From positions 18,863,716-18,927,715 of the forward strand of contig NC_045144.1 in assembly GCF_008831285.2 (NCBI RefSeq): a stretch of 64,000 nt of DNA. Direction: 5' to 3'. This document shows positions 1 to 14,148 of the stretch, one piece after another. Below the pieces are notes generated by a model that saw only the letters and a program-made list of their open reading frames with translations, was not told where the DNA came from and ran no database searches. This DNA comes from Nymphaea colorata (taxonomy: Eukaryota > Streptophyta > Magnoliopsida > Nymphaeales > Nymphaeaceae). Made by a program: the position numbers and the translations under genes. Numbering within the stretch: the first letter of the stretch is position 1; every line of letters starts with the position of its first letter.

Positions 1-560
1 CCATTTTTCTTTTTGCCTTTATAGAAGAGGGGTTTTCTCAAGGGTGATTTGGTCATTTCATGTCTCCAAACATGTAACTTCATTTTCATTCACATCCAAA
101 TTCAATCTGATTGCTTAATCGGATAATAAATTTTTTATTTGTGTTTGAATTTTTCAAAACGGTTCAGTCAGATATCAAATCCAAATCGGATTTATTTATA
201 TCATTGTTGTCAACATATAAAATGGGCGAGAGATAGAAAGAGAGAGACATAAAACTTATAACCCCTTGATATAACACATTAAACATCTCATGATATGAGA
301 ATAAATATAATTAAAATATAAAAAACATTATAAAGTTACAAAGAAAAAAAAAATGAAGTGAACAATATTAGCTAGATTTATCAAAATGAGTGAGCAACAG
401 TCCTGAAATTGGCCGATTTGAATTAAAGTGGTAAGATAGTGACTCAAAACTCGCATTTTAATTTTTCCAAAAAAATAGGCCGAGTATTGCTGACACTCAA
501 ACAGTCATGTGGTGAATGTTTACACCATAGATTGAGCTCTTCCATTGTGTGTTTGAGACA

Positions 561-926
561 CTCTGTCCAGCCCAAACAAACATGGTTAAAGATAACTCCA
601 GTAACGATGGATGTGCGACACTCAAGTTAAAGGATGCACCATAAACCATGGTAGAAATAGAAAAATTAGAAGGGTCACCTGTTTAGAAACATTTATATTT
701 GAATGGGTACTTATATATGTATGAAAATAAATATTAAATTTGTCAATACAAAAATATAGTGAATTTTAAAGAGCTTGTGTGGGCAACTGCCTACATGTGG
801 GTACGCCATCGACCATAAACCACGCAAGTTCCAATGCAACCCTAGATCAACAAGGGAAAGGGGGTAGTCTCGCCTCTTGCAAACAGCCACTCTGTCCAGC
901 CCAAACAAACATGCCTAAAGATAATC
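561..926. repeat. Direct repeat pair about 36 bp long, about 328 bp apart
   Basis: 561-598 and 889-926 share 'tctgtccagcccaaacaaac' followed by a close variant of 'atggttaaagataa'. The intervening DNA has no coding potential. It may mark the borders of a small duplicated or mobile segment. Confidence 0.6.
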
Positions 927-1878
927 GGTGTATGTAAACGTCCTTCCTATAGTGCCTAAGAATGTCTTGAAAAGTATAACCAAGATAAATGGTTCAGTAA
1001 TTCTGATTGGACTCCGCTTTGTTGAATCCATTTCAAACCAAATCTGGGATTTGGTTCAGGTGGTAGTCATTCTAACTTGGATTCAGATCTAACAGGATCT
1101 GACCCGTATCCAATCTTTTCGCACCTCTACTTAAGCCCAGCGTGATTAATCAATTCATTAGGAATTTCCAAATCCAGATTTCACAATTCCTAATCATGTT
1201 CATCAAATAAAATTAACTTGTAATTGCATCAATAGAGGTTTGTTTGATTGGCTGTATTGACAAGTAAATAATGATGTGAACCAAATCTAAGTCCTTCATT
1301 TGCACAATTCTAATTCGTCTAATGAGATTAACTTGTATTGACATCTATAGAGATTCATTTGATGGATTGCAATTGCATGTGCATAATGAAACGAACAATA
1401 TCTAAACCCTTCACGACATTGGTTTATCTAATAAGATTTAACTTATAATTATGTCTATAAAAATTTGTTTGATTGATTGTAAGCACAAGTACATAACAAC
1501 ACGAACGACATTTAGGTCCGGTACACTTTAGCTTCATTTGTTGCCCCTGCTGGATCACAAGGATAATATCCGACATTATATTAGTTTTGTGTATGATCAT
1601 GCATAATCATTTGTCATACACAACTCAGTTAAAGAGTACGTACATAGATAAATCATAATCATGCGTGTGATGAACTTCACCGTATATCGCTTGCAATACC
1701 AAACTCAATAAAAAAAAAAAGTGTATATTAGAAGAAAAACGCCATATATCTATTATGTACATGGCTAGTGTATACTTCCGGCCACGTTTTGCTACTTTTT
1801 TGCTTGACTGGTATCCCAGTCACTTGAAGGAGATACATATCCAGGCTTCTCAGGGAGCAGATCAGGTCACCTGGTGGG

Positions 1879-2376
1879 TAGGGCTGCACAACAAGCTGAG
1901 CCAACTCGAGCTTGACTCGAACTCATTCGAAAAAATTCGGCTCGTGCTCTATTCGTTTATAAGTGAGCCGAGTTTGAGCTTACAAAGATACTTGAAATGA
2001 TAAATGAGTCGAGTTCGAGTTTCAGAAACTCAACTCGACTTGCAAACCAGTGCTCTATATAACACTGTCAAAACGGGTTCACCGTTTTAACTTTTAGGAT
2101 AAATACAGATTTTCACAAGTTACAGAGTTAAACGAGTTAATGTCTACTTGAGTTAAACGAGTTAATGTTTACACGAGTTAATGCTAAATGAGTTAACGCC
2201 TAAACGAGTTAAATGGGTTAAAACGAGTCAAGTTCGAGCTCGATTTTGTGTAGTCGAGTCAAGCTCAAGCTTGCTATAAGGAGCTTGATTCGAGTTCGAG
2301 CCGAACTCGAGCTCGAGTTTTTTGTGCTGAGTCAAACTCGAACTGGCCAAGCTCGGGCGACTTGTGTGCAGCCCTT
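1879..2376. mobile_element. Non-autonomous hAT-like element with GAGCTCGAG subterminal words
   Basis: The left end begins tagggctgcacaacaagc. The right end read in reverse begins aagggctgcacacaagtc, so the termini are inverted repeats sharing GGGCTGCACA. The interior is packed with repeats of the ctcgagctcgac / gagttaaacgag kind, as in the subterminal repeats of plant hAT elements. No transposase frame is present, so it would be non-autonomous. The 8-bp flanks (ctggtggg / ttggtgac) match only partly, so the target duplication is degraded or absent. Confidence 0.6.
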
Positions 2377-4131
2377 GGTGACCTTCCTAAGGTGAAACAC
2401 AACTAGGACCAGACTCAACAAGCACCTTGCCAGTGTCTCGTTAGCTAAAGCAAGCCAAGGTTCATGTTGATTTATAATGTTGTTTCACCTCTAAGAGAGT
2501 CCCCCACTGCGCCACCTGAACAACTAAAATTGTAAAGGGAGCATCAATCGCGGCAACTTAGCAGGAAAATAACTAAATGCTTGATGTGAAGTATTGAATC
2601 TTCCGAATTGAAAGACTTATCATTTAATTTTTCAGAAGAGTATGGTTCTAGATTTTCATTTTTCCTGCAGACCATAACGTACAGGACAGATGTAAAAGTA
2701 AGACCATAATGAAATTCAAAGTGGTGAAAACCATGGAGAAGATTAATTCTGCAGCTGATATGGTGATGCAGAAAACTGAGATTGGCAGAGCTTTAATTCC
2801 GTAAATGTTGCCTGATATTAATTGGTTTTTTCCTTTCATATTCTGTATTCTTTCTTCTGCAGTATAGGTTTCGGATGTGAGATTTTAAGAGAAAAAGAAG
2901 GGGATATGAAGCATCACCATGATGTAAATGGAACAGATATATCTAATTACCTCATCTGCGCTGCTAGTTGAAAACAGTTTTATAACAAAAAACAGATCCA
3001 AGTACAATAACTGACCAGGATTTGATAGAGATGCAACCTTATTACGTATAAAGGTCAGATTTCATGTTCATGGGATCCAAGTTCAGTTTTGAAAAATAGG
3101 GTCAAGATCCATGGTTGAATCTGAATCGGATTCCATAAAATTTAAACTAAGTTCGGACCCAACATCGATCCTAACTGTTTACATCACTAGCTTCACCGAA
3201 TCACCTAGTTCCTTAGCTCCCTCTATTTGAGAGCCAAATCTGGAAAGAAGAGGAAAGATGATTTAAATGATTACTTGTAAGCTCACAATTTCTGCTACAT
3301 TCTCATTATGTCCTAGTTGATCACTGAAATTCCACCACCATGACCTCCATTCTGTGATGCAATAATATATCCGATTCTTTTTGTACATTTGCCAGCCAAC
3401 TAGGAGAGCGCGTGTTTATCAACGAATTTGTTCTACGGTTATCAGTAAATGAAAAGGATGTGACACGCAGTACACAGAACGAAGCAAGGAAGCAAATACT
3501 ACATCGGCAATGTCAAGCAGGAACAGAAAGAAACTACGGAAATGAAGAAGCTGGTTTGTTGGTAACTGTCGACTGTCTTTCTTTTAGCTGTTGAGTGCAT
3601 CAAGACTCAATATCCAGGTTGTCAATTCATATGAGAGGAGAGACAGAGGGAGAGGGAGAGAGGCACATGCCTCGCATTAATTCAGACGGGAGAAAGTTTG
3701 AATAGAGAAGAATCGGAAAAAGTTCCAGACTCTTTCCAGGCATGCAGTTAGTTAGAAACAAAGCCTCAACTTCATGTGCTGCCACAAAAATTTTCCTTTT
3801 TTTTTTTACCTTTACTAAAGCAAGACCAAAAGATGCTGAACTAACAATGATAGTTACAGTACAGCTATTGTATGAACCTTTACACTCTCCTAACTCGGCT
3901 TCTTTTCTTTTCCAACAGCATGAAAGGCCAAAGAAAAAAGAAAAAGAAAAACAAAGAGGAAAAGAAGCTACAGCAGAATAACTCGGAGAAAAACTACAGA
4001 TCCTTCCTGGAAAGGAGTTTAAAAGCCTGTGTTGTTTATATGCATGTCCACAGGAAATATTGACCTGATAGAATAACTTGGTCTGCACGTAGCAGATGAT
4101 GGATAAACCCAAGAAAACTTATGTCCGTAAC

Positions 4132-7100
4132 TCATGATTCACTTGTTGGACTTGGATCGTCAATCTTCTTCTCATTAGAGTTGGCAGTATTTGCCTGCAA
4201 AGTCATCCTTTTCTTGTCTCTCCAATTTTCTCCCCACATTTTGGCCTCCGCAACGGCTCGTTCCCTATCCAAATCCCTGTTGGGGTTTTTGGGTAACTTG
4301 GGAGAATCTTCCCTTCCTGACTCATCTGATTCCAATTTGCGACCAGAGCCACCACTATCTTCACTTCTTGTTATCCTTCCACCTCTATCTTCAGCGGTAC
4401 CAGCAACTCTGCTTCTCTCATCCTTATCTCTTCCAGCCCTGCTACCTTGAGCAGCATTAGGATCATAAGCTTGGTTTGACAGATAAGACAAAGCCGTGAC
4501 CACATCCCCAATCAGTGGACGAGTAGCTGCCTGTTCATGGAGACACATTGCAGCCACTGCAATTGCTTGGAACATGCCTCGCATTGGAAACCTGCCCTGA
4601 AGTCGTGGATCAGCCATTTTTGGAAACTTTCGACGGTCGTTGAACAGTGGGCGTGCCTGCAAATAGAATATATCTAATTGTTGATATCCGTAATGAAAAT
4701 AGAGAAGCATACAACTGCTAAAAGCAGAACTTATGTTGATAATGGACAATGTAAAAGTCGAAGACATACTTGGATTTTACAGTAAGAAGCATGAAAAGCG
4801 AGTTGTACCTTAAGACTAAAGAACATATATGTGTTCTGTGTGTGTTTATGGCTTCTTTGTTACACAGATTTAATTTCAACTTACGCCTTAGCTCATGTCA
4901 ATGCAATAAATTGCAAGAAGATTGAGGAGTACATGTTAAAACAGGCAATAAAATTGTTTTAAGATCCGCAGAATGAAGACAAAATCCATCTTCCGTTCCA
5001 ACAACATATGAGAGAAGAAAGTCATACATGCAAGAGCAGTGGTATAATAAAGGTACTCAGTAAAGAAGATGCAATAGAATGTCCATATGCAACAGGAGAA
5101 GTCCCATGGCTACCGCCACTGGTTACTCATTCTCCTTTATTTTTCCTCTTTTTTTTTTTGTTCGGCCTTAAAAAACCACAACCAAAGCTATGTCCAACAG
5201 TCAACTGACTCCCATAGTGAGGATACAGCCATAGCAAACCTAACTTTTCCTCTACATCCTCGTATTGGTTTCACTCAGGTGCCATGTAGAGAGAGAAAGG
5301 GAGAGAGAGATAGAGAGAATTATGAAGGTAGGCACCAACTTATCAACAATGAACACTGGTGCACAGTATCTCCAACATTTGGCAAAAACAAACAAATATT
5401 AAGAGAAATGCCAAGACAAGTTACCAGCTTTGACATGCAAAAACAGGAACGGCAAACAGGGAAAGTGCAGATCAAACAGAATAGGAAGTGAATCCTAGAC
5501 CACTGTCCAAGGCTAACATACTTCAAGGAGAACCAGAACGTATAAATGCTTGTTAAGGGCAAGAATGTCAGACAACCAGATAAGACCACTTCTAAAAACA
5601 GTACTAGCATCAACCCAGTGATAAAAACATTTAAACTCATGATAAAAATATGAGTTCACGAATGGAGCAAGGATTCACGTGGAAGCAAACCAATAAGAAG
5701 ATCCAAACAAAAAGAGCAAAAACTGTCTTTGTTGGAGTAATTGATGATAGCAATCATCTCCATGGAAAATTCATTAGATTAGAACAAAAACAATACCTGC
5801 TTTTGATCAACCTAGTAATCAACAATAAATGTTAAGCAAACAAGATTTGCTCAAACAGGAAACTTGCCCAAACAGGGACATGATTTTCGACAGTGTCTCC
5901 CCAAAGAAGAAACAAAGAGATTTGTGATGGTTTCCCTACCATGTAAGGTAGAAAAGAAGAAAAGCAAAAGTATGCAAGAGTTGAAAAGAAACAAATGCTA
6001 GGTCACAAAATAAGTGAATTTCATTGTTTAGAACTTTAGAGAGATACACATAATAACTATGCAGAGCAAGAAAGATTTTCTGTAGGAGTGGCGCAACCAT
6101 AAGTAGGATACTCAATCTGCTTTTAAATTGTCTAAGAGATTTTGTTCGGTAACTGACAGAACCATGAGCAGGGCAATATTAGTCTCACCCTGGTCATCAT
6201 TATCAGAGCAGGTCCAATCCACATCAAACTTTCAGCAATGGTTATCAGCTAAAAACCAAATCCTATAGACACCACTTCCCAGTATCATAAAAAAAGTATA
6301 AGTGTACAATGCCCGGGAGACGGTAGAATCCCTTGTGGAGATAATTATCCAAGTTATCGAGTATTTAGTTAGTACATTTGAAATTGTTCAAGATTCCTGG
6401 AGTGGTTTTGAATCCTCTACAGCCACAGAAATTGCATTCCACGCATCTATTGTTGTGTCTCACAACTCTCTGGTCACTTTATAATATAAGTTATGGACCG
6501 AAAGCATCTAGGGACCAAGAATTAAACATCAAGAAAAATTTCAGACGTTTTCAAGACAGAAAAGGGGACACAAAGAACAAAAAAGGTAAACTGTAAAAGT
6601 GGTTACCCATGCAACAAGGTTCTGTTCATGTTGCAACCGAGTAGAATCAAATGCTCTCCTTCCAGTAATTAGTTCAAGCAGAACCACACCAAAACTATAG
6701 ACATCAGATTTAACAGTAAGTTGTCCAGTCATTGCATATTCTGGAGCACAGTAACCATACGTGCCCATCACCCTAGTGGACACATGGGACTTATCTCCTG
6801 TAGGACCAAGTTTTGCAAGACCAAAGTCAGATAGTTTTGGATGGAACTCCTCGTCCAGTAGAATGTTGGATGACTTAAAATCTCGATATATAACAGGAGG
6901 ATTTGCTTTATGATGGAGGTACTCCAACCCTCTTGCTGCACCAGCTGCAATTTTCATCCTCGTAGTCCAGTCTAGTGGCTCTTTGTCAGGAGGAAGGTCT
7001 GCACAAACAAAGGGGATAAAATACAAGCAATTAAAGAAAAATAACCATTGTGGTTGATAAAGAAATAGCAAACCAATTTTGGCATCCTGATGCTGAGCAC

Positions 7101-10100
7101 CAAATTCTAACAAGCAAAACATAGCAATAGAAGCAAACTTCGCGAGAGTCCACAAAAGTAAGGTGCAAAAAGACATCCAGAATTATTCAGTACAGCTTTC
7201 ACACAAGTTCTTAGCACATTCACATAGAGGTGACATTTACCACTAAAACCAAAAGTGCACAAAAATAGCCAACAATAATCAACAAGAAAGTGCATGGATG
7301 CAACAAGAAAGTGCATAGATGACTCAGCAACCAAGTGTTCTCTTGAACACAGACATCATGCAAAGCAAATGCAGAGAGGCTTAAAAAAGAACAGACATTT
7401 TTAGCACTCCATTACATTGCTTTTACTATGTCATTTGGTACTGAACCCCCTTTAATTTTAGAATAAAAAAAACTTAGGAAGCATTTTAACAAGGCAAATG
7501 TGCAGACATGTTCAGATAAGGACAAGTTTACATATTTCATTTTTGAGATAATCCCTCCTTATATCATTTAGCTTAGCCAACTCTGCCCTCCAGCAATGTT
7601 AATCTTTCTAAAGTAAAATGGGTTTTACTATCAGGTAAAGGAGTTGCACATCCGTTCTTTCAATCACCTGTTTGCCTTTAGTCCCTAAAAAATATATCAC
7701 AATCATTTCAATGATTTCACATATATTGATTTCACATGTATAAGAGTTTCAAACTATTGTCTTACAATAGATGCAACAGCACAGGAACTTCAAGGTGCCT
7801 TTAGAAACAAAGTAAACTCTGTGACAATCTTGGTCAGCAGAACTGGTTGCAAACTAGGATGCCACCTCCATCTGTTTCTTAGATTCGTCAGATCAGCCAC
7901 TAAGATAGACATCAGTTTCGTCAGTCTGACCATTTGCAATGAAGAGCATCCATACGCACGGTAAGCCCATCAACCCCCTGACAGACCACACCTTATCCTC
8001 TTTTCTCTTCACAATGAACCACCACCATGTTTCTCTGTTCCTTTGATCTTGGAGGAGGCAGATCTTACATATTCTTCCAGACATGAGTTTCCTTTTGAAA
8101 CTCACATCCCTGAAGGAAAATGCAACATCGTTGCTAGCCTAACATTTATAATAGCTGGTAGGTCTACTTTATTTGGAAAGATTTGCAAATTGTAATCTCC
8201 ACGAGCTACAAATATTTTTTAAACTGCAGTGACATTTCAAAACTAGGTTGTAACAATTGAATTGTTTAGGAATCATACTTTATCTCCAATCAAGATGGTC
8301 ATGGACTCAAGTTAGCTTCCTCAGCTTCTTTCTTCCAGATAGCCAAACAAAAATTCCAGTAACTACAAAAAAAGTTGTCCAGCCTCAAACTTCTGAAGTC
8401 TCATGTAAATTTGTAAAGAAGATTATTTTCAATTAAAAAAGAAAAAGTAGAAGAGGAAGAAAGACAACCTGCTTATCTTGTCGCTAGTTTTGTAGATGTA
8501 GAAAGCACACATATCTAATTCACATTCAAATGATCTAGAAAGGGTGAAAGCAAACTTAAATATCCCATACAAACAGCACGAAAAAGAAACAAACAGAGTA
8601 TGGTAACTCATATAGCAAACAGCATCAGAGAAACTTACATTTTCATGAGAATAAACATGTAAAAAAACAACATTGACTATGACGTTGCACTTTGTGAATG
8701 AAGACCATAATAAAAGGCGTAAGCAAACAAAGAAGCATTAGATGATGGAACTGTGATCCTTAATCCCTGATATAGAAATTTATGAAGATGTCAAGGAATG
8801 AAACCGAACCACTAATCAAATGAGGACGCATAAGAGATTCAATCTGTGTCTTAGTTAGATTCATCATAAACCGTGTAATCCTGCAGTAATTTGAAGCAGA
8901 CAGCAACAAATGAATTTGCCTAGATCAAGTGACCATTTTCTTAAGGTTGGCGAAGGTAAACCACAGGACATTCTCCTGGCATATTTATGTCACACAGAGG
9001 TAAGACTTAAAAAAAAAGTTCATCTCAGACTACCCACCAAGAGACCAAATTTCAGAAGACAGCAAAAAGGAAAACGGTGGATCTTTATCCCACACCACAG
9101 GATGGCAAATTCAAAGAATACTTAAAGCAAATGAAGCTCTTTGTCTTACTGGCTTGCAGACTTGATTCAACCAACAAAAATAAAGAACTCTTTTGACAAG
9201 ATTAATAAAAAAATACACACTGTACGCAGTAGAATTACTCCAAATTTCCTGCTTTTATTCCATTACAAATAAAAACCAAGTGTGGGCGCAGATCCAGCAG
9301 GAGTAACACACTTTCGACTTTGGAGGATCATTCAAGCTTACAAGAAAGTATGAGAGTCTTACCGTGCAGATGATCTTCCAATGACCCCAAAGGCATGAAT
9401 TCGTACACAAGAAGGCGCTGATCCCCTTCAGCACAATAGCCGATCAAATTAACAAGATTAGGATGATGCAAAAGGCTAAGCATGAGGACCTCCACCAGAA
9501 ACTCTCTGTTCCCTTGCAGCCCATTCCTGTCCAATTGTTTTACAGCGACAACCTGCCCAACACTGACATCAATCAAGGAACTAATACAAAAGAAGAAGAA
9601 AAATTTTTCCAATATCAAAATTAAAACAACCATGTTAATGCTTGATCTCTGAACAATGCAATGCCTAATCAAGGAGGATACCAGACAGAAAAAAAATTAC
9701 CAATCCGGTTCAGGGAATACCTGGCCTGTGGTTTCTATGCGACCTTTATAAACCCTCCCAAATCCGCCTTCCCCTATAAGACATTCCTGTCTAAAATTCT
9801 TCGTCGCAGTTGCAAGCTCCCGAAAGGTGAAGGTGGTAGCTGCGATTTTGACTTCAGGGCCATCCCTGGGCGGCGCCGGAGTTTCTCTTACCGGCACAGG
9901 TGCGGGTCTCGGCCTGACTTTCTCCGGTCCTTTTGATCCACATAGAAAACGCATACTCAGTTTCGTAAATGGACGATAAGAGATGCATTCGAATTCATAT
10001 GAGAACACCATGCAAACAGGCAGGCCATGCATTGATCCATATCAAACACACAAAACCATTTGAAATTCATTCTGCACAGACAACCTCTGATAGAAAACAA

Positions 10101-10498
10101 TATTTTCACGCAATTCGATCGAACCAAGAACGCAAGATCAGAACAAAACCACCAGAAACCAACCAAAGGCAATCGATTTTAATCCTACAAGCCTGAAACT
10201 TCCACCTATAACACGGGGAAACAAACAACTAATTCAAGTCTAAAACCCAAGAACCAAGAAACAAGAAATCGATTTCAGCACTACCCATTTGAAAATTCCA
10301 CCCAAGAAAGCGTGATCCTCGGCGAAAATGCTAAAACCCATCGTCATTCCCCGGAAGTACTCAATCTCAACGGCCCCCACCTGAAGAAGCCCTCGAAACT
10401 TGAGATGCCACCGACGGGTTTCGCTCCTTCCTCACGTCCTCGCCATTGCCAGCACTGAACTGCTCCTTCCTCGCGCCAAAACAAGGGAAACACCCCAT
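4132..10498 (-). CDS. Receptor-like cytoplasmic kinase, subfamily VII (PBL27/RLCK185-like)
   Basis: A five-exon minus-strand gene: 10381-10498, 9721-9929, 9363-9552, 6607-6998 and 4132-4656. The joined frame is 477 codons with GT-AG junctions. The start is set by MGCFPCFG, the classic RLCK-VII N-terminus for myristoyl/palmitoyl anchoring at the plasma membrane (Gly2, Cys3, Cys6). The kinase domain has a [11 protein letters not shown] loop (about 92-102), VAVK lysine 114, YRDFK catalytic Asp 212 (Tyr replaces His, usual in this subfamily), DFG Asp 230 and the activation segment [10 protein letters not shown]. The C-terminus after [19 protein letters not shown] is a basic/acidic charged tail of about 90 residues. 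By family, these kinases relay signals from pattern-recognition or hormone receptor kinases such as CERK1 to MAPK cascades. The motifs match PBL27-type sequences most closely. An alternative first exon starting MRFLCGSK at 9954 is possible but lacks the N-terminal motif. Confidence 0.94.
4657..9362 (-). other. Long introns of the RLCK gene (exons 3-4 and 4-5)
   Basis: Two long introns, 6999-9362 (2364 nt) and 4657-6606 (1950 nt), flank the kinase-core exon at 6607-6998. Both use GT-AG borders. I see no gene, RNA or clear transposon inside them. The short open frames on either strand are random. The sequence is AT-rich (on the plus strand, A-rich). Confidence 0.8.
9930..10380 (-). other. Intron 1 of the RLCK gene (decides the true start)
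   Basis: The donor is CAG|gtgggg at 10380 and the acceptor is atcaaaag|GA at 9930. The phase-1 junction restores Gly40 and continues as [10 protein letters not shown]. If this intron is missed, the gene appears to start at an internal Met (9954 or 10032) and loses its acylation motif. Confidence 0.8.
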
Positions 10499-12198
10499 CA
10501 CGGAGCTGCTCTCGCCCACCACAGAGTGCAGCAAGCCGGACACCCACGATTGGAACAGCACCATCTATCCGCCCATCGTCTGCAACTGCGCTACCCGATT
10601 CAACCCACCTCAAATCCGCAAGCATGGCCAAATTAAATACTCCTTTCTCAGTTGGGGGGTGTTCATTCAGAGAATCGAATCAAAGCAAACAGGTCACGCC
10701 ATCCTCTCCCCCCACCCTCCTCCTCCAAATTATTTCCCAATAAAAAATCTATTAAATTAAATTTAAATCATTAACAACACCAACAAAAAAGAGAAAGAAA
10801 AGACTCCCTCCCTCTCTCGAACGTGTTATTGACTTGACGAGGCGCATCATTTCACCCCTACGTCAAAAGGGGCACCTCTGTAACTGCGCCATGTGAACGC
10901 TCTTGAGTCTTAAGCGCTGTGCTTTGATGGCTCGTCTTGTGGAAGAAATCTCTGGTCGGTCCGTATGAACCACAGTGATACGTGGTGTTCACGCTTCGCT
11001 TGCGATGCAATCACAGTAGTAGAAAGAAGCAGTCATTAAATAATGCAGTTACTTACACATTTGTTGCGCTGATTTCAACTTTTCAACAACATTTCACACA
11101 TTAATCTCGACTTTTCATGATGTTCAACAAGCTTAAAGCAAACGTTCCAGATTGATAGATATTTATTTTTTAAGTGACTTGTTTTCCATTCTTTTATAAC
11201 TAATAGATTTGCACATCATATTATATTAGATTCACTAAATACTAGTTCTCATTTCACTTGCAAAAAAGAAAATATGTAACAATGTAAGAAATGTGATACA
11301 CATTCTCATTTCTCGCATATATAACGTTATCTTTTCAGAGCCTAAGTGTTATTGTCTTTATAAAAAAATGATTTCACATATTATGATTCAATGATAAAGC
11401 TGATTGAATGACTTTTAATGAGTTCACATGATCTTCGATACAATTCACGATTTAATGAATAATAATATGAGGTTCAAAACCTTACATTCTTAAAGCAAAG
11501 AGAAGGCATGATTGGCGCAATGTCAAACGCATATTTCATTGTATATGCCTTCATTTTTCACTTAGTTTTCATGTACATCTAAATGCATAATTTATCTTAC
11601 TCACCCAGTCAACTATAACCCCGAAAAAATCCACAAAAAACAGGAAAAAGAGCCCTCACATACCCATTGAATGCCAATGCACCCACCAAGTTGGAATTTT
11701 TATAGAAAAATGGAAGAAACTTCCATGTTTTTATTGTATTCATTATTATTGTCTTTTTCTTTCTCTAAACAGTCAATTTAGTGTTGAGAGACTTATGACT
11801 TATCAGATCATGTCAAATAAGGCCTGGGTATATTATTTATTGACCTTTCTCTCTCTAAGTGGCCTAACCCTAATTTCTCAGCTCAGTTCACAAAGTCATT
11901 GTCAACCGTATTTATTCAATCCCCGAATGACTGACATGATCAACAAGCAAGAGTTGTATGCGGTTAGTTTTCATTTCAAATTTTTGAGACATCAATTTCG
12001 TGTATTGTAAAATAAAAGTACCAATATGCAAGTTGAAGTATAACGAAAGCATCATATTTTTATAATATTGACATGGATTATTTATGATTGTATATATTGG
12101 AATTATAATTACATTAAAAAACTTTCAGCCAAAAACAAAAAAAGAAAACCAAATTAGACCATTATAAACTAATAAAAAAAGTTTAAAATAACATTTTT

Positions 12199-12230
12199 TA
12201 TTATTTATTTATTTATTTATTTATTTATTA
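12199..12230. repeat. (TTTA)n microsatellite
   Basis: About eight tandem TTTA/ATTT units in AT-rich intergenic DNA. Confidence 0.9.
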
Positions 12231-13620
12231 CTAATTTGTCACTGTATCAGCCGATTTAAGGGGTATTTGGTGAACACAAACCTCAATTCTTGGGGGTCTG
12301 CCCTGACACTAATATATCTTTCCCTTTTCCCCTTAATTATTGGGTGACCATGGAACATGGGTCAAATAATTGATTGATTTATTGCAATAAAAAAATCCTG
12401 AATATAAAAATCATATTTTGTTTTAAAAAAAAGGAAATACGTTTTCTCTCACTAAGATGGGAAACAATATAACATCTGTGAAAAATAAAAAAAAAAAAGA
12501 CATTGACAATTTTTTTAATAAGAATTCGACAAAGGTTGGCACATGAAAAAAATGCCATATTTACATGAATATAAAAAAACATTTTTTTTAAATCAACCGA
12601 TTCGTTAAATCAGCCAAACTGGTCGAACCGGATAAGTACATTAAAAAAAAATATTTGTGAGTGTTCTCTATCCACAAATGCTGGCATGAAATTTAATACC
12701 GAACCGGTTCATTACGAAATGACCAAAACACCCTCGGAGTGTGAACAAGCAAGGCCACCTACAGGCGGTGTTGAATTGTCAAACCCTGTAATTTAGTCAA
12801 GAAACGGATTGGACCGATAGGGTCAAAGTCCGAAACTTCGTGCCAAATCTATGATTCGATCATATTCATGGCCGTCCCGGGTTTCAAACCAATGTGAGCA
12901 GTATCGCTTTATGTCAAAGCCGATCCGATACGATACATACCGATACGGATATTGGTTTAAACTTTAAACCCATGATGCGGGTTGCGTGGTGCACAATTAT
13001 TGGACATTTTCTTATAACGGGTTGGATCCATGTATCCGGGTTCTGGTTGGCTGGATCCAGATATTAATATCGGTATTATCAGTTGGACTTTATTCCGTGT
13101 ACGTATGAAAAGGACTCGTTTGTACAGTACGAAAAGGTTCTTTTAATGGGACAAACCATCCGCATGTCCGATCCAAAATGGGTCCAAGAGTCGTTGGTGG
13201 ATCCGTTATCGGTTTTAATATGAACAATACCCGATCCGATCCAACTAGGCTCGTAGGCTTGGATAGACAATGGGACCCGTTCACATCAGTCGCCCCGTAC
13301 AGCCCTTTCTTCGATTTCGGCGAAAATTGATTTCCAGAAATACCCGATCACGGACCGACCTTTTATTAATACCATAATAAGGCTTAGATTTTGTTAAGTC
13401 AGTGCACGATGAATGACAAAAGTTTTACGTTTTTCCTTTTTTTAGGAAAGAAGCCTCTTTCTCTTTCCTTCTTATTTACTGGTTCAGGGGCTCCTTGAAG
13501 ACAAGAGTAGAAGAGCGATATCCATAAGTAAGGATCGCACATTCATTGTTTGTTTGTAATTCCGACCAATAGTAACCATGAAAATTCAATAGATGACGCG
13601 TTGAATCTTGTTCTGCCATC

Positions 13621-14148
13621 TCGTGAACACAAGCCGAGTCGAGCTCGAGTTCAGTCGACTTGAACTCAACTCGACTAATGAAACCTCGAGCTGAACTTGA
13701 CTTTGAGCTTGAGAATAGCTCGACAGAAGTAGCTCGAGCTCGACTCTGCAGTTACTTGTTGAGCTCGAGTTCGACTCGATTAAGGATCGACAAACTCGTT
13801 TGAATATAATTGATATTCATCGTTACGTGTCGAACTCGAACTCAACTCGATTACAGTTCGACAAACTCGTTTGAATAGAATCGATATTCATGGTTACGTG
13901 TTGAGCTCGACTCGATTACGATTCGACAAATTCGTAAACTCGTTTGCAGATATCGACTTCTTGATTAAGGCTCGACAAACTCGATTAAGGCTCGAGCTCG
14001 ACTTGGCAGTTATGTATTGAGCTTAAACTCAACTCGATTATTTAAACGAGTCGACTCATGAACTCGAGCTCGACTAGTTAAGTAAATGACTCAGATCGAA
14101 CTTCTTCACGAGCCGAGCTTTAAAGATCGACTCGTTGTTCACCCCTAG
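13621..14148. mobile_element. hAT-like non-autonomous element, GAGCTCGAG family
   Basis: The right end read in reverse begins ctaggggtgaacaacgag. The left end reads ctcgtgaacacaagccgag, so both share an inverted GTGAACA..AG core, though the left GGG is lost. The interior has dozens of degenerate gagctcgactcg / acaaactcgtttg words. No transposase is present. It resembles the element at 1879-2376 in composition but has different termini. Confidence 0.6.

Larger units (their letters stand above)
1..4131. other. Intergenic region (downstream of RLCK gene), repeat relics
   Basis: No coding region can be supported. The stretch is AT-rich and holds a direct repeat near 561-598 and 889-926, a hAT-like element at 1879-2376, and degenerate segments with recurring 'aatccgaat / gatccaa' words (about 100-215, 1010-1135, 3050-3190) that look like transposon relics. 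600-890 shares phrases with the tandem repeat at 46.2-47.1 kb, such as the 'gacactcaagttaaag' type. The last 500 bases should include the 3' UTR of the minus-strand kinase gene. Open frames at 3627-4112 and 3742-3981 are low-complexity and resemble no family. Confidence 0.7.

Noticed and set aside
1879-2376. Intact hAT target duplication
   Set aside because: Flanks match at only five of eight positions, so no target duplication is claimed.
3627-4112. 161-codon open frame on the minus strand next to the kinase gene
   Set aside because: It lies in the kinase 3' flank, is biased by purine-rich DNA (Ser/Phe-rich translation) and has a competing frame on the plus strand.
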